Assembly: GCF_002453355.1 (NCBI RefSeq)
Contig: NZ_DKGQ01000040.1
Location: forward strand, 1 to 33,324
From: Psychrobacter sp. UBA6766
GTDB lineage: Bacteria > Pseudomonadota > Gammaproteobacteria > Pseudomonadales > Moraxellaceae
DNA length: 33,324 nt
Direction of reading: 5' to 3'
In this document: piece by piece, positions 1 to 7,264 of the stretch
Numbering within the stretch: the stretch's first letter is position 1
How the letters are laid out: every line of letters starts with the position of its first letter
Program-made: the position numbers and the translations under genes
Notes under the pieces: model-generated
Told to the model about the DNA's origin: nothing
The model's input: only the letters and a program-made list of their open reading frames with translations
Databases searched by the model: none

Positions 1-4
1 CCAT
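1..4 (-). CDS. tuf: Start codon of the gene after fusA, probably EF-Tu (tuf), cut by the window edge
   Basis: Only ATG plus one G is inside the window. The reverse strand reads AGAGGAAATACCC before the ATG, a good Shine-Dalgarno sequence at normal spacing. The G fits a second codon for Ala, as in EF-Tu proteins that begin Met-Ala. The gene after fusA in the str operon of gammaproteobacteria is normally tuf, so the identity rests on gene order and not on coding sequence. Confidence 0.5.
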
Positions 5-97
5 GGGTATTTCCTCTTTATTTGGGGTCAGATATTTAACTGCTAAGAATACGCAAGCTAAATGATATAGACCACATTAAGATAAGTGTTAAAAGGT

Positions 98-114
98 TGC
101 ACATACAATGTGCA
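98..114. other. Dyad at the predicted tuf transcription start
   Basis: TGCACAT and ATGTGCA form a perfect 7-bp inverted repeat around a 3-base centre. It lies just downstream of the TATAAT box at 118-123, where transcription of tuf should begin. It could be a small 5' hairpin of the tuf leader or a protein operator. No function can be assigned from sequence. Confidence 0.4.
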
Positions 115-117
115 GAT

Positions 118-145
118 ATTATAAGAAAATCGCGACCAATAACAA
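118..145 (-). promoter_or_regulatory. Predicted sigma-70 promoter for tuf inside the fusA-tuf spacer
   Basis: On the minus strand a perfect -10 box TATAAT (118-123) lies 16 bases after TTGTTA (140-145), a 4-of-6 match to the -35 consensus. The start would fall near 111, giving a leader of about 105 bases before the putative tuf ATG. An internal tuf promoter would allow more EF-Tu than EF-G to be made. Prediction from sequence only. Confidence 0.55.
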
Positions 146-167
146 GTCTTTTAACCAATTATTGGCG

Positions 168-208
168 CAATCTCTACGGACAATAGAGAGATTGACTCAA
201 TATTGTCC
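168..208 (-). promoter_or_regulatory. Two interlocking perfect 8-bp stems (pseudoknot-capable) after the fusA stop codon
   Basis: In minus-strand RNA the order is GGACAAUA, 6 bases, CAAUCUCU, 1 base, UAUUGUCC, 2 bases, AGAGAUUG. The first and third blocks are exact complements, as are the second and fourth. The topology is that of an H-type pseudoknot, or of two mutually exclusive hairpins, because a 2-base third loop is short for crossing an 8-bp stem. It begins 16 bases after the fusA stop. No U-tract follows, so it is not an intrinsic terminator. Confidence 0.55.
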
Positions 209-224
209 TATTAATACGTAATAT

Positions 225-2351
225 TTACTCGTCTTCATCTTTAGAATTGAATTTAGAGATGATAGATTCTGCAACTGATTTTGGAATCTCAGCGTATTTT
301 TGGAATTCCATTGAATAGGTTGCACGGCCTTGCGACATTGAACGCATTTGCGTGGCGTAACCAAACATTTCTGCTAATGGTACTTCTGCACGGATCTGCT
401 TCGTGCCACCAGGTAAGTCTTCCATACCTTGAACCATACCACGGCGGCGGTTTAAATCGCCCATGATATCGCCCATGTAGTCTTCAGGCGTTTCAACTTC
501 TACTTTCATTACTGGCTCAAGTAGGGTTGGGTTTGCCGCCATGAAGCCTTTACGGAATGCGATAGAACCAGCCATTTTAAATGATAACTCATCCGAGTCA
601 ACATCATGGTAAGAACCATCATACAAGGTCGCTTTAACGCCAACAACTGGGTAACCTGCAAGAACGCCGTTTTTCATGCGCTCTTGGATACCTTTATCGA
701 CTGCACCGTGGAATTCTTTTGGTACGGTACCACCAACAACTTCTTCAGAGAATTCATAGAGAACGTCGCCCGCTGGATCCATAGGCTCAAGACGTAACCA
801 AACGTGACCGAATTTACCACGACCACCAGTCTGACGAACGAATTTACCTTCTTGCTCAACCACGTTACGAATCGTTTCACGATAAGCAACCTGCGGCGCA
901 CCGATGTTTGCTTCAACGTTAAACTCACGCTTCATACGGTCAACAAGAATCTCTAGATGCAGCTCACCCATACCACTGATGATGGTCTGACCAGATTCTT
1001 CGTCAGTATGGACGCGGAATGATGGATCTTCTTTTGCCAAACGGCCCAAAGCGATAGACATTTTTTCTTGGTCAGCTTTGGTCTTAGGTTCAACAGCTAG
1101 AGAGATAACTGGATCTGGGAATTCCATACGCTCTAGAGTGATGACGTTGTTTTCGTCACATAGCGTATCACCAGTAGTTACGTCTTTCATACCAACTAAG
1201 GCTGCAATATCACCCGTGCTGATTTCTTGTAGCTCTACCTGAGCATCTGCCATCATCTGAACGATACGGCCAACACGCTCGCGCTTCATTTTAACAGGGT
1301 TATAAACGCTACTACCTTGTTTTAGAACACCTGAATACACACGAACGAAGGTTAAGTTACCAACGAACTTGTCGTTCATGATTTTGAACGCTAGTGCTGC
1401 GAACGGCGCGTCATCAGAGGCTTCACGCGTACCTTCAGTTTCGTCTTTGTCGTCAAGGATACCGCGGATAGCAGGAACGTCCATTGGCGCAGGTAGATAC
1501 TGAATAACGGCGTCCAACATCTTTTGAACACCTTTGTTTTTAAAGGCAGTACCACAAAGCAGTGGAATGATTTCGTTGTCGATGGTCAATTGACGAATAG
1601 CGTCGTTGATCTGCTCTACCGTCAATTCGCCATTTTCAAGATACTCATTCATGAGTTCTTCTGAGGCTTCAGCAGCGTTTTCTACTAGATACTCACGGTA
1701 CTCTTCCGCTTTTTCTTGTAGTTCAGTTGGGATTTCGCGCTCTTCGTACTTCATCCCTTGAGACGCTTCGTCCCAATAGATGGCTTTCATGGTCACAAGA
1801 TCTACAACGCCTTCAAAGTCGTCTTCTTTACCAATTGGAATAACCAATGGTACTGGCTTGCCGCCTAGACGAGTTTTGATTTGTTCTACCACACGGTAGA
1901 AATCAGCACCAACACGGTCCATTTTGTTAATGAACGCTAAGCGTGGTACTTTATATTTGTTTGCTTGACGCCATACGGTTTCAGACTGTGGCTGAACCCC
2001 GCCTACCGCGCAATAAACCATACAAGCGCCATCAAGAACACGCATAGAACGCTCAACTTCAATCGTGAAGTCAACGTGACCTGGGGTGTCAATGATGTTG
2101 ATACGGTGTTCAGGGAACTGCTTTGCCATTCCTGACCAAAAACAAGTCGTCGCCGCAGAAGCAATGGTAATACCGCGCTCTTGTTCTTGCTCCATAAAGT
2201 CCATGGTAGCTGCACCATCATGGGTTTCGCCAAGCTTGTGGCTAACACCGGTATAGAACAAAACACGCTCAGTAGTGGTCGTCTTACCAGCATCAATGTG
2301 CGCTGAGATACCAATATTGCGATAGCGCTTTAGGGGAGTTTTACGAGCCAT
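225..2351 (-). CDS. fusA: Elongation factor G
   Basis: Ribosomal translocase GTPase; with GTP it moves tRNA and mRNA after peptide bond formation and, with RRF, helps split ribosomes. The protein is 708 residues, the usual bacterial length. Visible GTPase motifs are AHIDAGKT (residues 17-24), the DTPGH switch II motif near 88, and NKMD near 142. The later EF-G domains follow, including the GGRGKFGHV stretch. The start MARKTPLKRYRNIG is the family start, and AGGAAAA lies just upstream of the ATG. It is the third gene of the str operon here. It lies 408 bases after rpsG and about 220 before the next start, so transcription or stability may differ from that of its neighbours. Confidence 0.98.
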   Translation of the reverse strand: MARKTPLKRYRNIGISAHIDAGKTTTTERVLFYTGVSHKLGETHDGAATMDFMEQEQERGITIASAATTCFWSGMAKQFPEHRINIIDTPGHVDFTIEVERSMRVLDGACMVYCAVGGVQPQSETVWRQANKYKVPRLAFINKMDRVGADFYRVVEQIKTRLGGKPVPLVIPIGKEDDFEGVVDLVTMKAIYWDEASQGMKYEEREIPTELQEKAEEYREYLVENAAEASEELMNEYLENGELTVEQINDAIRQLTIDNEIIPLLCGTAFKNKGVQKMLDAVIQYLPAPMDVPAIRGILDDKDETEGTREASDDAPFAALAFKIMNDKFVGNLTFVRVYSGVLKQGSSVYNPVKMKRERVGRIVQMMADAQVELQEISTGDIAALVGMKDVTTGDTLCDENNVITLERMEFPDPVISLAVEPKTKADQEKMSIALGRLAKEDPSFRVHTDEESGQTIISGMGELHLEILVDRMKREFNVEANIGAPQVAYRETIRNVVEQEGKFVRQTGGRGKFGHVWLRLEPMDPAGDVLYEFSEEVVGGTVPKEFHGAVDKGIQERMKNGVLAGYPVVGVKATLYDGSYHDVDSDELSFKMAGSIAFRKGFMAANPTLLEPVMKVEVETPEDYMGDIMGDLNRRRGMVQGMEDLPGGTKQIRAEVPLAEMFGYATQMRSMSQGRATYSMEFQKYAEIPKSVAESIISKFNSKDEDE

Positions 2352-2759
2352 AGTGTTTTCCTAGGGAAATTCGTGTATATATTAATGTGTTGTGTCTCTA
2401 CCTCATACTCTATGACAAAGCCATGAGACCATGAACTTTGTTATATTACTTACTGTTTATTGGGCCAAATACGGACAAAAAAAGAGCAAATATTAAGAAT
2501 AGTGCGGCATCAAATTTAGGAGACTTCTTTTAAGCGGTGCATATTTTTTGCAGGCTTTATAGAAAAGCATCCCTTACAAAACAGCATCTTGACAGATGTC
2601 CGCCATCTAGAATATTTAACGTTTTCTCAGCTTTTGAGGAAAAATTAAACAACCCAATAATGATGGCGGCAATCAATAGAATAAATCAACAATATAAGGA
2701 TTAACTGATCGAAACTGTTAATCCTAAGCACCTAAGCCAGCTTTAAAAATAAAGCCAGC
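2352..2759 (-). other. Long rpsG-fusA spacer with dyads and a partial direct repeat
   Basis: These 408 bases hold no convincing reading frame. On the minus strand they contain, in order after rpsG: an 18-bp-period partial duplication (AAGCCAGCTT at 2734 and again at 2752, the second overlapping the rpsG stop); a 9-bp hairpin at 2697-2725; and the exact pair CCGCCATC/GATGGCGG (2662-2669 with 2600-2607) enclosing a smaller TTTTCTCA hairpin. A weak TATAAC box nearer fusA has no good -35. In enteric bacteria this spacer is only tens of bases long. Confidence 0.5.
2697..2725 (-). terminator. Possible weak hairpin terminator after rpsG
   Basis: AGGATTAAC and GTTAATCCT form a perfect 9-bp stem with an 11-base loop, 35 bases past the rpsG stop. 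The stem is AT-rich and is followed on the minus strand only by TTATATTG, a poor U-tract. It may act as a partial terminator or as an mRNA 3'-end stabiliser. Confidence 0.3.
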
Positions 2760-3233
2760 TTAGAAACGGTAATGAGAGAATGCTTTGTTAGCATCTGCCA
2801 TGCGGTGAACTTCATCACGCTTCTTCATAGCATTACCTTTACCATCAGCAGCATCATTCAATTCGCCTGCAAGACGCAAAGCCATTGATTTTTCAGAACG
2901 CTTAGCAGCAGCTTCAGCTAACCAACGCATAGCCAAGGCAGTACGACGGGAGGGGCGTACTTCCATTGGTACTTGATAGGTTGCACCACCAACACGGCGA
3001 GCTTTTACTTCGACCATTGGGCGGACATTTTCTAAAACTTCTTCAAAGAAAGCGACTGGATCTTCGATGTTGCGCTTTTGGCCTACTGTCTCAAGAGCCC
3101 CATAAACGATACGCTCAGCAGTAGATTTTTTACCATGGCTCATGACATGGTTGATGAATTTTGCAACAGTTTGGCTACCAAACTTAGGATCCGGTAGGAT
3201 CTCACGGGCAGCAACGACGCGACGTCTTGGCAT
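2760..3233 (-). CDS. rpsG: 30S ribosomal protein S7
   Basis: Primary binder of the 16S rRNA 3' major domain; it nucleates assembly of the 30S head. In E. coli it also represses translation of its own operon by binding the mRNA between rpsL and rpsG. The protein is 157 residues and starts MPRRRVVAAREI, the family N-terminus, with motifs VNFINHVM-like (KFINHVMSHGKK) and the conserved VGGATYQVPMEV segment. The frame is open 17 codons further upstream. I chose the ATG at 3233 because it matches the family and has AAAAGGAT about 9 bases before it. A 210-base spacer separates it from rpsL, long enough for an S7 operator. Confidence 0.97.
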   Translation of the reverse strand: MPRRRVVAAREILPDPKFGSQTVAKFINHVMSHGKKSTAERIVYGALETVGQKRNIEDPVAFFEEVLENVRPMVEVKARRVGGATYQVPMEVRPSRRTALAMRWLAEAAAKRSEKSMALRLAGELNDAADGKGNAMKKRDEVHRMADANKAFSHYRF

Positions 3234-3260
3234 AATAATAATCCTTTTCTTCAGGAGTGT

Positions 3261-3318
3261 CTGACATTCACAATCTCGCACCAATTACGTATTGGATGGC
3301 GTTCTATCGAGTTGTCAG
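3261..3318 (-). promoter_or_regulatory. Candidate S7 translational operator between rpsL and rpsG
   Basis: In minus-strand RNA, CUGACA (3318-3313) can pair with UGUCAG (3266-3261). The pair encloses a perfect CCAAT/ATTGG hairpin (3281-3295) with a 5-base loop. It lies about 30-85 bases before the rpsG start, the position where S7 binds str mRNA in E. coli. The position and nested helices fit, but likeness to the 16S rRNA binding site for S7 was not tested. Confidence 0.35.
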
Positions 3319-3443
3319 TCAGCCTTACTGCATAGCGGTATGTTATAACAATAAATTATTTATCTAATAAAAATATGGCTAACACCAGTCCCATGCACAG
3401 TTAATGGGTGATACAAATAAGCGTATTTAATGGCAATTAGCTA

Positions 3444-3818
3444 TTAAACTTTAGGCTTCTTCGCACCGTATTTAGAACGACCTTGTTTACGGTCTTTTAC
3501 GCCTGCGCAGTCAAGTGCACCACGAACGGTGTGATAACGAACACCTGGTAGATCTTTTACACGACCACCACGGATAAGAACAACACTGTGCTCTTGTAAG
3601 TTATGACCTTCGCCGCCGATATAGCTTGATACTTCATAGCCTGAAGTCAAACGAACACGACATACTTTACGCATGGCTGAGTTAGGTTTTTTAGGGGTAG
3701 TCGTATATACGCGAGTACATACACCACGGCGTTGTGGGCACGCTTCCAACGCAGGAACTTTTGATTTTTCCTTGATGGTTTTGCGACCTTTACGAATCAA
3801 TTGGTTAGTTGTTGCCAT
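3444..3818 (-). CDS. rpsL: 30S ribosomal protein S12
   Basis: Decoding-centre protein of the small subunit that monitors codon-anticodon pairing and is the target region of streptomycin resistance. The 124 residues match the family length. The signature TTTPKKPNSAMRKV is present with K43 and K44, and GGRVKDLPGVRYH with K87 and P90. The residues usually changed in streptomycin resistance are therefore wild type. The frame extends upstream, but the ATG at 3818 (MATTNQLIRKGRK) has GAAGGAT before it and is the family start. It is the first gene of the str operon, under the promoter at 3922-3950 and behind a structured leader. Confidence 0.98.
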   Translation of the reverse strand: MATTNQLIRKGRKTIKEKSKVPALEACPQRRGVCTRVYTTTPKKPNSAMRKVCRVRLTSGYEVSSYIGGEGHNLQEHSVVLIRGGRVKDLPGVRYHTVRGALDCAGVKDRKQGRSKYGAKKPKV

Positions 3819-3843
3819 AAGGCATCCTTCTCCCGTTTGGTAT

Positions 3844-3911
3844 AAAACAAAAAAATGGGCCAATGCACCAAAGATCTGACATTAACGACAGATTTCGGAA
3901 CACCCATTTTT
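3844..3911 (-). promoter_or_regulatory. Structured rpsL leader resembling a transcription attenuator
   Basis: In minus-strand RNA an outer 9-bp stem AAAAAUGGG/CCCAUUUUU (3903-3911 with 3851-3859) encloses an inner stem of 10 pairs with one bulged C (3889-3898 with 3868-3878, 10-base loop). The 3' arm runs into UUUUUUUGUUUU. The element begins at the predicted transcription start and ends 25 bases before the rpsL ATG. A hairpin followed by a U-tract inside a leader is what a Rho-independent attenuator looks like. rpsL leaders of this kind have, as I recall, been predicted in pseudomonads. Confidence 0.6.
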
Positions 3912-3921
3912 AGGACAGTGT

Positions 3922-3950
3922 ATTATAAAGAGTTGTTACTGCTATTTCAA
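3922..3950 (-). promoter_or_regulatory. Strong sigma-70 promoter of the str operon
   Basis: The minus strand reads TTGAAA (3945-3950), a 17-base spacer, then a perfect TATAAT (3922-3927). Transcription should begin near 3915, about 97 bases before the rpsL ATG. The spacing is optimal and the site lies directly upstream of the attenuator-like leader. Confidence 0.75.
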
Positions 3951-4189
3951 CCACTTATGAGCGGTTGTCCTTTACAATATTCGATAGATATGCATGAGCA
4001 AAGATTGTAGCAGACTTAATGGTAAGCAACAGATTTTAAGATGAGCAATTGTTTCATTGCAAGATGGTAAAATCGATGTTCCATATTAATGGAGTTGGTC
4101 GTTTATTTTTCAAGGCAATATTTGAAGTTTAGATACTTTTTTAGCCTTAAAGCCCCTTCATAAAAAAGACATATTTATAAAAAAGCATA
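3951..4189. other. Spacer between the EcsC-family gene and the str promoter
   Basis: I see no gene here. The half near the EcsC terminator holds a degenerate tandem repeat: ATAAAAA blocks start at 4160, 4177 and 4193, the last merging into the terminator hairpin. The rest is AT-rich without a clear site. Confidence 0.4.
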
Positions 4190-4231
4190 CTCATAAAAAG
4201 GCATAAGCCTATTTATATCAGCTTATGCCTT
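4190..4231 (-). terminator. Rho-independent terminator of the EcsC-family gene
   Basis: AAGGCATAAGC and GCTTATGCCTT (4198-4208, 4221-4231) form a perfect 11-bp stem with a 12-base loop. On the minus strand it is followed by a run of five T. It lies about 48 bases past the stop codon of the gene ending at 4279. Confidence 0.85.
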
Positions 4232-4278
4232 CGATCTTTATACAGTAAATTACAGCTAAAACGCTTTAGACTAAATCG

Positions 4279-5493
4279 TTAATCTTTTTTACTTGCCTGA
4301 GCCTTTTTGTAGTTTTCATCTACTGACTCTTCATCCGTGGTTTTTGACACCGGCTCTGAGGCGGCTTTTACTTCGCTTTCTGTTTCATCAGCTTTAGATT
4401 TATCGTCGTCAGTCTTAGATTTGTTGTTTTCAGCTTTGGTTTTATCGTCTTTAGCCTTATCAGTGTCTTTTTTTGCATTGTCAGATTTAGGGCTTTGCTC
4501 TTCATCCTTACTATCAGTTTTCTTCTTCACCTGCGCTTCGCTACTGCTATCATCAGTAATGCTACGATTAGCAAGCTTGGCATCTGGGGCAAATGTTGCT
4601 TGTGCTACGCCAATCACTTCATCAATCAGCTGACTGTTGTAACGCATACCAACGATGACGGCAGTGGCCGGTAGAAAGCGGCGCACCCATGATAAGTTGA
4701 TGTTATCTAAGTTAATGCCAATTTGGCTGGCTATATTATCTACTTGTTCGGCATAAAAATTGACGTTTTTATTTTTCAGACCAAGATTTTTCAGCTCATT
4801 ATGTAAACCATTGCTTTGCGCATTATCAAGCAAGCCTTTACCAATGCCAATACCTGCTAGTAAGGCTTGTTTTTCTTGCATTTTGCTCAAGTCAGCATTG
4901 GCAAGCAACTCATAAGCCATCTTAACGCCTTGCTTGCCCGTTAACGGCTTATTATAAACCGCACCCAATTGATAAACCGTACGTAATGACACCAGTAACA
5001 ACCACAAAGTATCGGCGAGTAATCCTGGTAGGCCTGCTAACCCTGTCAAGCCGCCTAACGTCGCCAAGGCACGGTTCTGATTGGCAATGTCAGTAGCCAG
5101 CGCATAACGCTCTTCGTCATCCAAGTTTGCAATATTAGCAAAGCGATGTTGATTTGGCAGATCAATTTGGCTCCAGCTCGCAGCAAGCTTGGCAATTTGA
5201 GCAAAAGCGCCATCGACCGTCGAATCAAATAGGCTATTTGGCACTACTTTTTTGGCAAATTTACCATAAGTAGCAAAGCGCGTGCCCAATAACTGCTGCG
5301 TTGCTTTTAGCGTTTGTTCGCGGAACAAATCCTGCTGATAATCTTCATCGCCTAGATTTACCGCTTTAAATTGTTGCGGTTTGCCTGTTTTGGCATTAAC
5401 GCTATCAATCATCGCGCCCATACGTTCTAGATTATTACGTGTAAAAGAGCCTACGGTACTGAGACCTTTAGAAAGAGTGCTACGCTTTTCCAT
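4279..5493 (-). CDS. EcsC-family protein with a charged low-complexity tail
   Basis: Residues 60-300 resemble the EcsC family (named for Bacillus EcsC, of unclear biochemical role). They include a glycine- and leucine-rich hydrophobic stretch at about 145-180 (GGLTGLAGLPGLLADTLWLLL) that could enter or lie on a membrane. From residue 311 to the end (404) the sequence is almost all Lys, Asp, Glu, Ser and Ala, with repeated K-S-K-x-D-D/K-A-D patterns. This is probably a disordered tail and is absent from short family members. The ATG at 5493 has AAGGAT upstream. The gene stands alone with its own terminator, between the str operon and a divergent fabB. Family assignment is fairly sure; function is unknown. 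Confidence 0.8.
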   Translation of the reverse strand: MEKRSTLSKGLSTVGSFTRNNLERMGAMIDSVNAKTGKPQQFKAVNLGDEDYQQDLFREQTLKATQQLLGTRFATYGKFAKKVVPNSLFDSTVDGAFAQIAKLAASWSQIDLPNQHRFANIANLDDEERYALATDIANQNRALATLGGLTGLAGLPGLLADTLWLLLVSLRTVYQLGAVYNKPLTGKQGVKMAYELLANADLSKMQEKQALLAGIGIGKGLLDNAQSNGLHNELKNLGLKNKNVNFYAEQVDNIASQIGINLDNINLSWVRRFLPATAVIVGMRYNSQLIDEVIGVAQATFAPDAKLANRSITDDSSSEAQVKKKTDSKDEEQSPKSDNAKKDTDKAKDDKTKAENNKSKTDDDKSKADETESEVKAASEPVSKTTDEESVDENYKKAQASKKD

Positions 5494-6026
5494 CTGAATA
5501 TCCTTAATAGAGTAATTGGTTATTTGTTATTAATATTTTTCATGAATACCTCTTCAATTTGAGGTCATTTTAGCCAACGCTGCTAACCACTGTCAGTGCC
5601 AACAATGTTATCACCACTGCCAGTTTTGTATCTAAAAGTAGCATTTATTCATAAAGTTGACGCAATTTTAGTATATAGCTAAATGCAGTTCAGCTGAAAC
5701 GGGTTCGCACTATTTTCACTCACATTTTACTGCCTATTCAGTTTTCGTTCTACTCCAGAGCTTCGAAAAAGATCCAGCTCTTTTTAATAATAATCCTATT
5801 TAAAATAGACACCATTTTGTCGTTATTTTACACTTACGCCAAGATTTTAAACCGTCGATACGTTATGATATGCCATTATTCAAAGCACAGTTGTACTTTT
5901 ATTTACCAATCAGCATTTTTGCCGCACAGCGCTTGTTTTTGTGCATTAAAATGGCTGTTAAATAAGCATTTAAAAGCCATTATTAATGGTAATTATCAAA
6001 AAATCGTTACTCATAAGGAATAGAAT
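5494..6026. other. Divergent intergenic region upstream of the EcsC gene and fabB
   Basis: No convincing gene in 533 bases; a 68-codon frame at 5817-6023 lacks an ATG start and any family resemblance. It must hold promoters for both flanking genes, but I see only weak matches, for example TTGACG near 5660 without a good -10. AATGGCT/AGCCATT (5950-5956 and 5975-5981) is a perfect 7-bp dyad 45 bases before the fabB start, a possible leader hairpin or operator. Confidence 0.45.
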
Positions 6027-7262
6027 ATGCGCCGCGTTGTTATCACTGGAGCAGGGATTGTCTCTTGTATCGGACATGATTTGGCGACTGTCACCGATGC
6101 TCTTAAACAAGGTCGCTCAGGCATTACATTCAATGAATCGTATGCTGAGCACGACTTTAAATCACAGGTTAGCGGCAGTATTGATCAATCAACGCTTGAT
6201 ACGTCGGGCATTGACCGTAAATTAAAACGTTTTTTTAGTGACGCCAGTCTCTATGCGTATGTCAGCGCTCTAAATGCTATTGAGCAGGCAGGTCTGTCTC
6301 TTGAAACCATTAACCATAACCCACGTGTAGGTGTAGTCGCAAGTTCAGGCGGCGCTTCAACCGAAAATATTGTCAATGCGGTCGATGCAATGCGCGAAAA
6401 AGGTCTGCGCGGTGTTGGTGCAATGGCGGTACCAAAAACCATGGGCAGCTCGGTGTCAGCGGCACTCGCGACAGGATTAAAAATCCAAGGTATTTCCTAC
6501 TCTTTAACCTCTGCTTGCGCAACGTCAACGCACTGTATCGGTCATGCTGCTGAGCTTATTCAGCTTGGTAAAGCCGATGTCATACTGGCTGGCGGAAGTG
6601 AAGCTGAGAATTGGACGCAGTCGTGTATGTTTGATGCGATGGGTGCGGTCAGTACGCAATATAATGACACGCCGACGCTTGCTTCAAGAGCCTATGACAA
6701 AGACCGCGATGGCTTTGTGATCGCTGCTGGTGGCGCAATGGTGGTGGTTGAAAGTCTTGAACATGCCCAAGCACGCGGTGCCAATATTTTGGCTGAAATC
6801 GTCGGTTATGGCGCAAGCTCTGATGGTGCTGAAATGGTCGCGCCAAGTGGTGAAGGCGCCGTTCGCTGTATGCAGATAGCCCTTGCTGAAGCCGGTTTAG
6901 AAAGCGTTGACTATATCAATAGTCACGGTACCAGCACGCCATTAGGGGATATCACTGAGCTTAAAGCCATTGCTAAAGTATTTAATGATGATGTCAGTCA
7001 AGTGCCGCCTATTAGCTCAACCAAGTCGATGACCGGTCATAGCTTGGGAGCCGTTGGCGCACAAGAACTGATTTATTGCTTACTGATGCTGCAAGAAGGC
7101 TTTATTGCACCTAGTATCAATGTGCAAGAGCTAGACCCTGCGGCTAAAGGCTTTGATATTGTCACTGACAAGCGTGACGTTGAGCTTGAAACGCTTATGA
7201 GTAATAGTTTTGGCTTTGGTGGCACCAATGCGACCTTAATTATTAAAAGGTTTGACGCCTAA
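6027..7262 (+). CDS. fabB: Beta-ketoacyl-ACP synthase I
   Basis: Condensing enzyme of type II fatty acid synthesis: it joins malonyl-ACP to acyl-ACP and, in E. coli, is needed to elongate the unsaturated branch made by FabA. The protein is 411 residues (E. coli FabB 406). The Cys-His-His triad is visible: C164 in TSACATSTHC, H300 in NSHGTSTPLGD and H338 in KSMTGHSLGA, with K333. The C-terminal SFGFGGTNA motif is complete. Start ATG 6027 has AAGGAA upstream. pabB begins 2 bases after its stop, so the two are cotranscribed and end at the terminator at 8969-9000. fabA is not in the window. FabF is the alternative, but length and motifs favour FabB. Confidence 0.92.
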   Translation: MRRVVITGAGIVSCIGHDLATVTDALKQGRSGITFNESYAEHDFKSQVSGSIDQSTLDTSGIDRKLKRFFSDASLYAYVSALNAIEQAGLSLETINHNPRVGVVASSGGASTENIVNAVDAMREKGLRGVGAMAVPKTMGSSVSAALATGLKIQGISYSLTSACATSTHCIGHAAELIQLGKADVILAGGSEAENWTQSCMFDAMGAVSTQYNDTPTLASRAYDKDRDGFVIAAGGAMVVVESLEHAQARGANILAEIVGYGASSDGAEMVAPSGEGAVRCMQIALAEAGLESVDYINSHGTSTPLGDITELKAIAKVFNDDVSQVPPISSTKSMTGHSLGAVGAQELIYCLLMLQEGFIAPSINVQELDPAAKGFDIVTDKRDVELETLMSNSFGFGGTNATLIIKRFDA

Positions 7263-7264
7263 CT

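Noticed and set aside
168..208. The fusA-tuf structure as a Rho-independent terminator
   Set aside because: No U-tract follows either hairpin on the minus strand.
674..928. 84-residue open frame in another phase of fusA
   Set aside because: Entirely inside the strongly conserved EF-G coding region; shadow frame.
3234..3284. N-terminal extension of S7
   Set aside because: S7 proteins start MPRRR; the ATG at 3233 has the ribosome site. The same reasoning removes the extensions of rpsL, rpmE2, hisG, nadM, nadV and the small lipoprotein.
5817..6023. Possible 68-residue gene upstream of fabB
   Set aside because: No ATG start or ribosome site, no family resemblance, and it overlaps the likely fabB promoter and leader.
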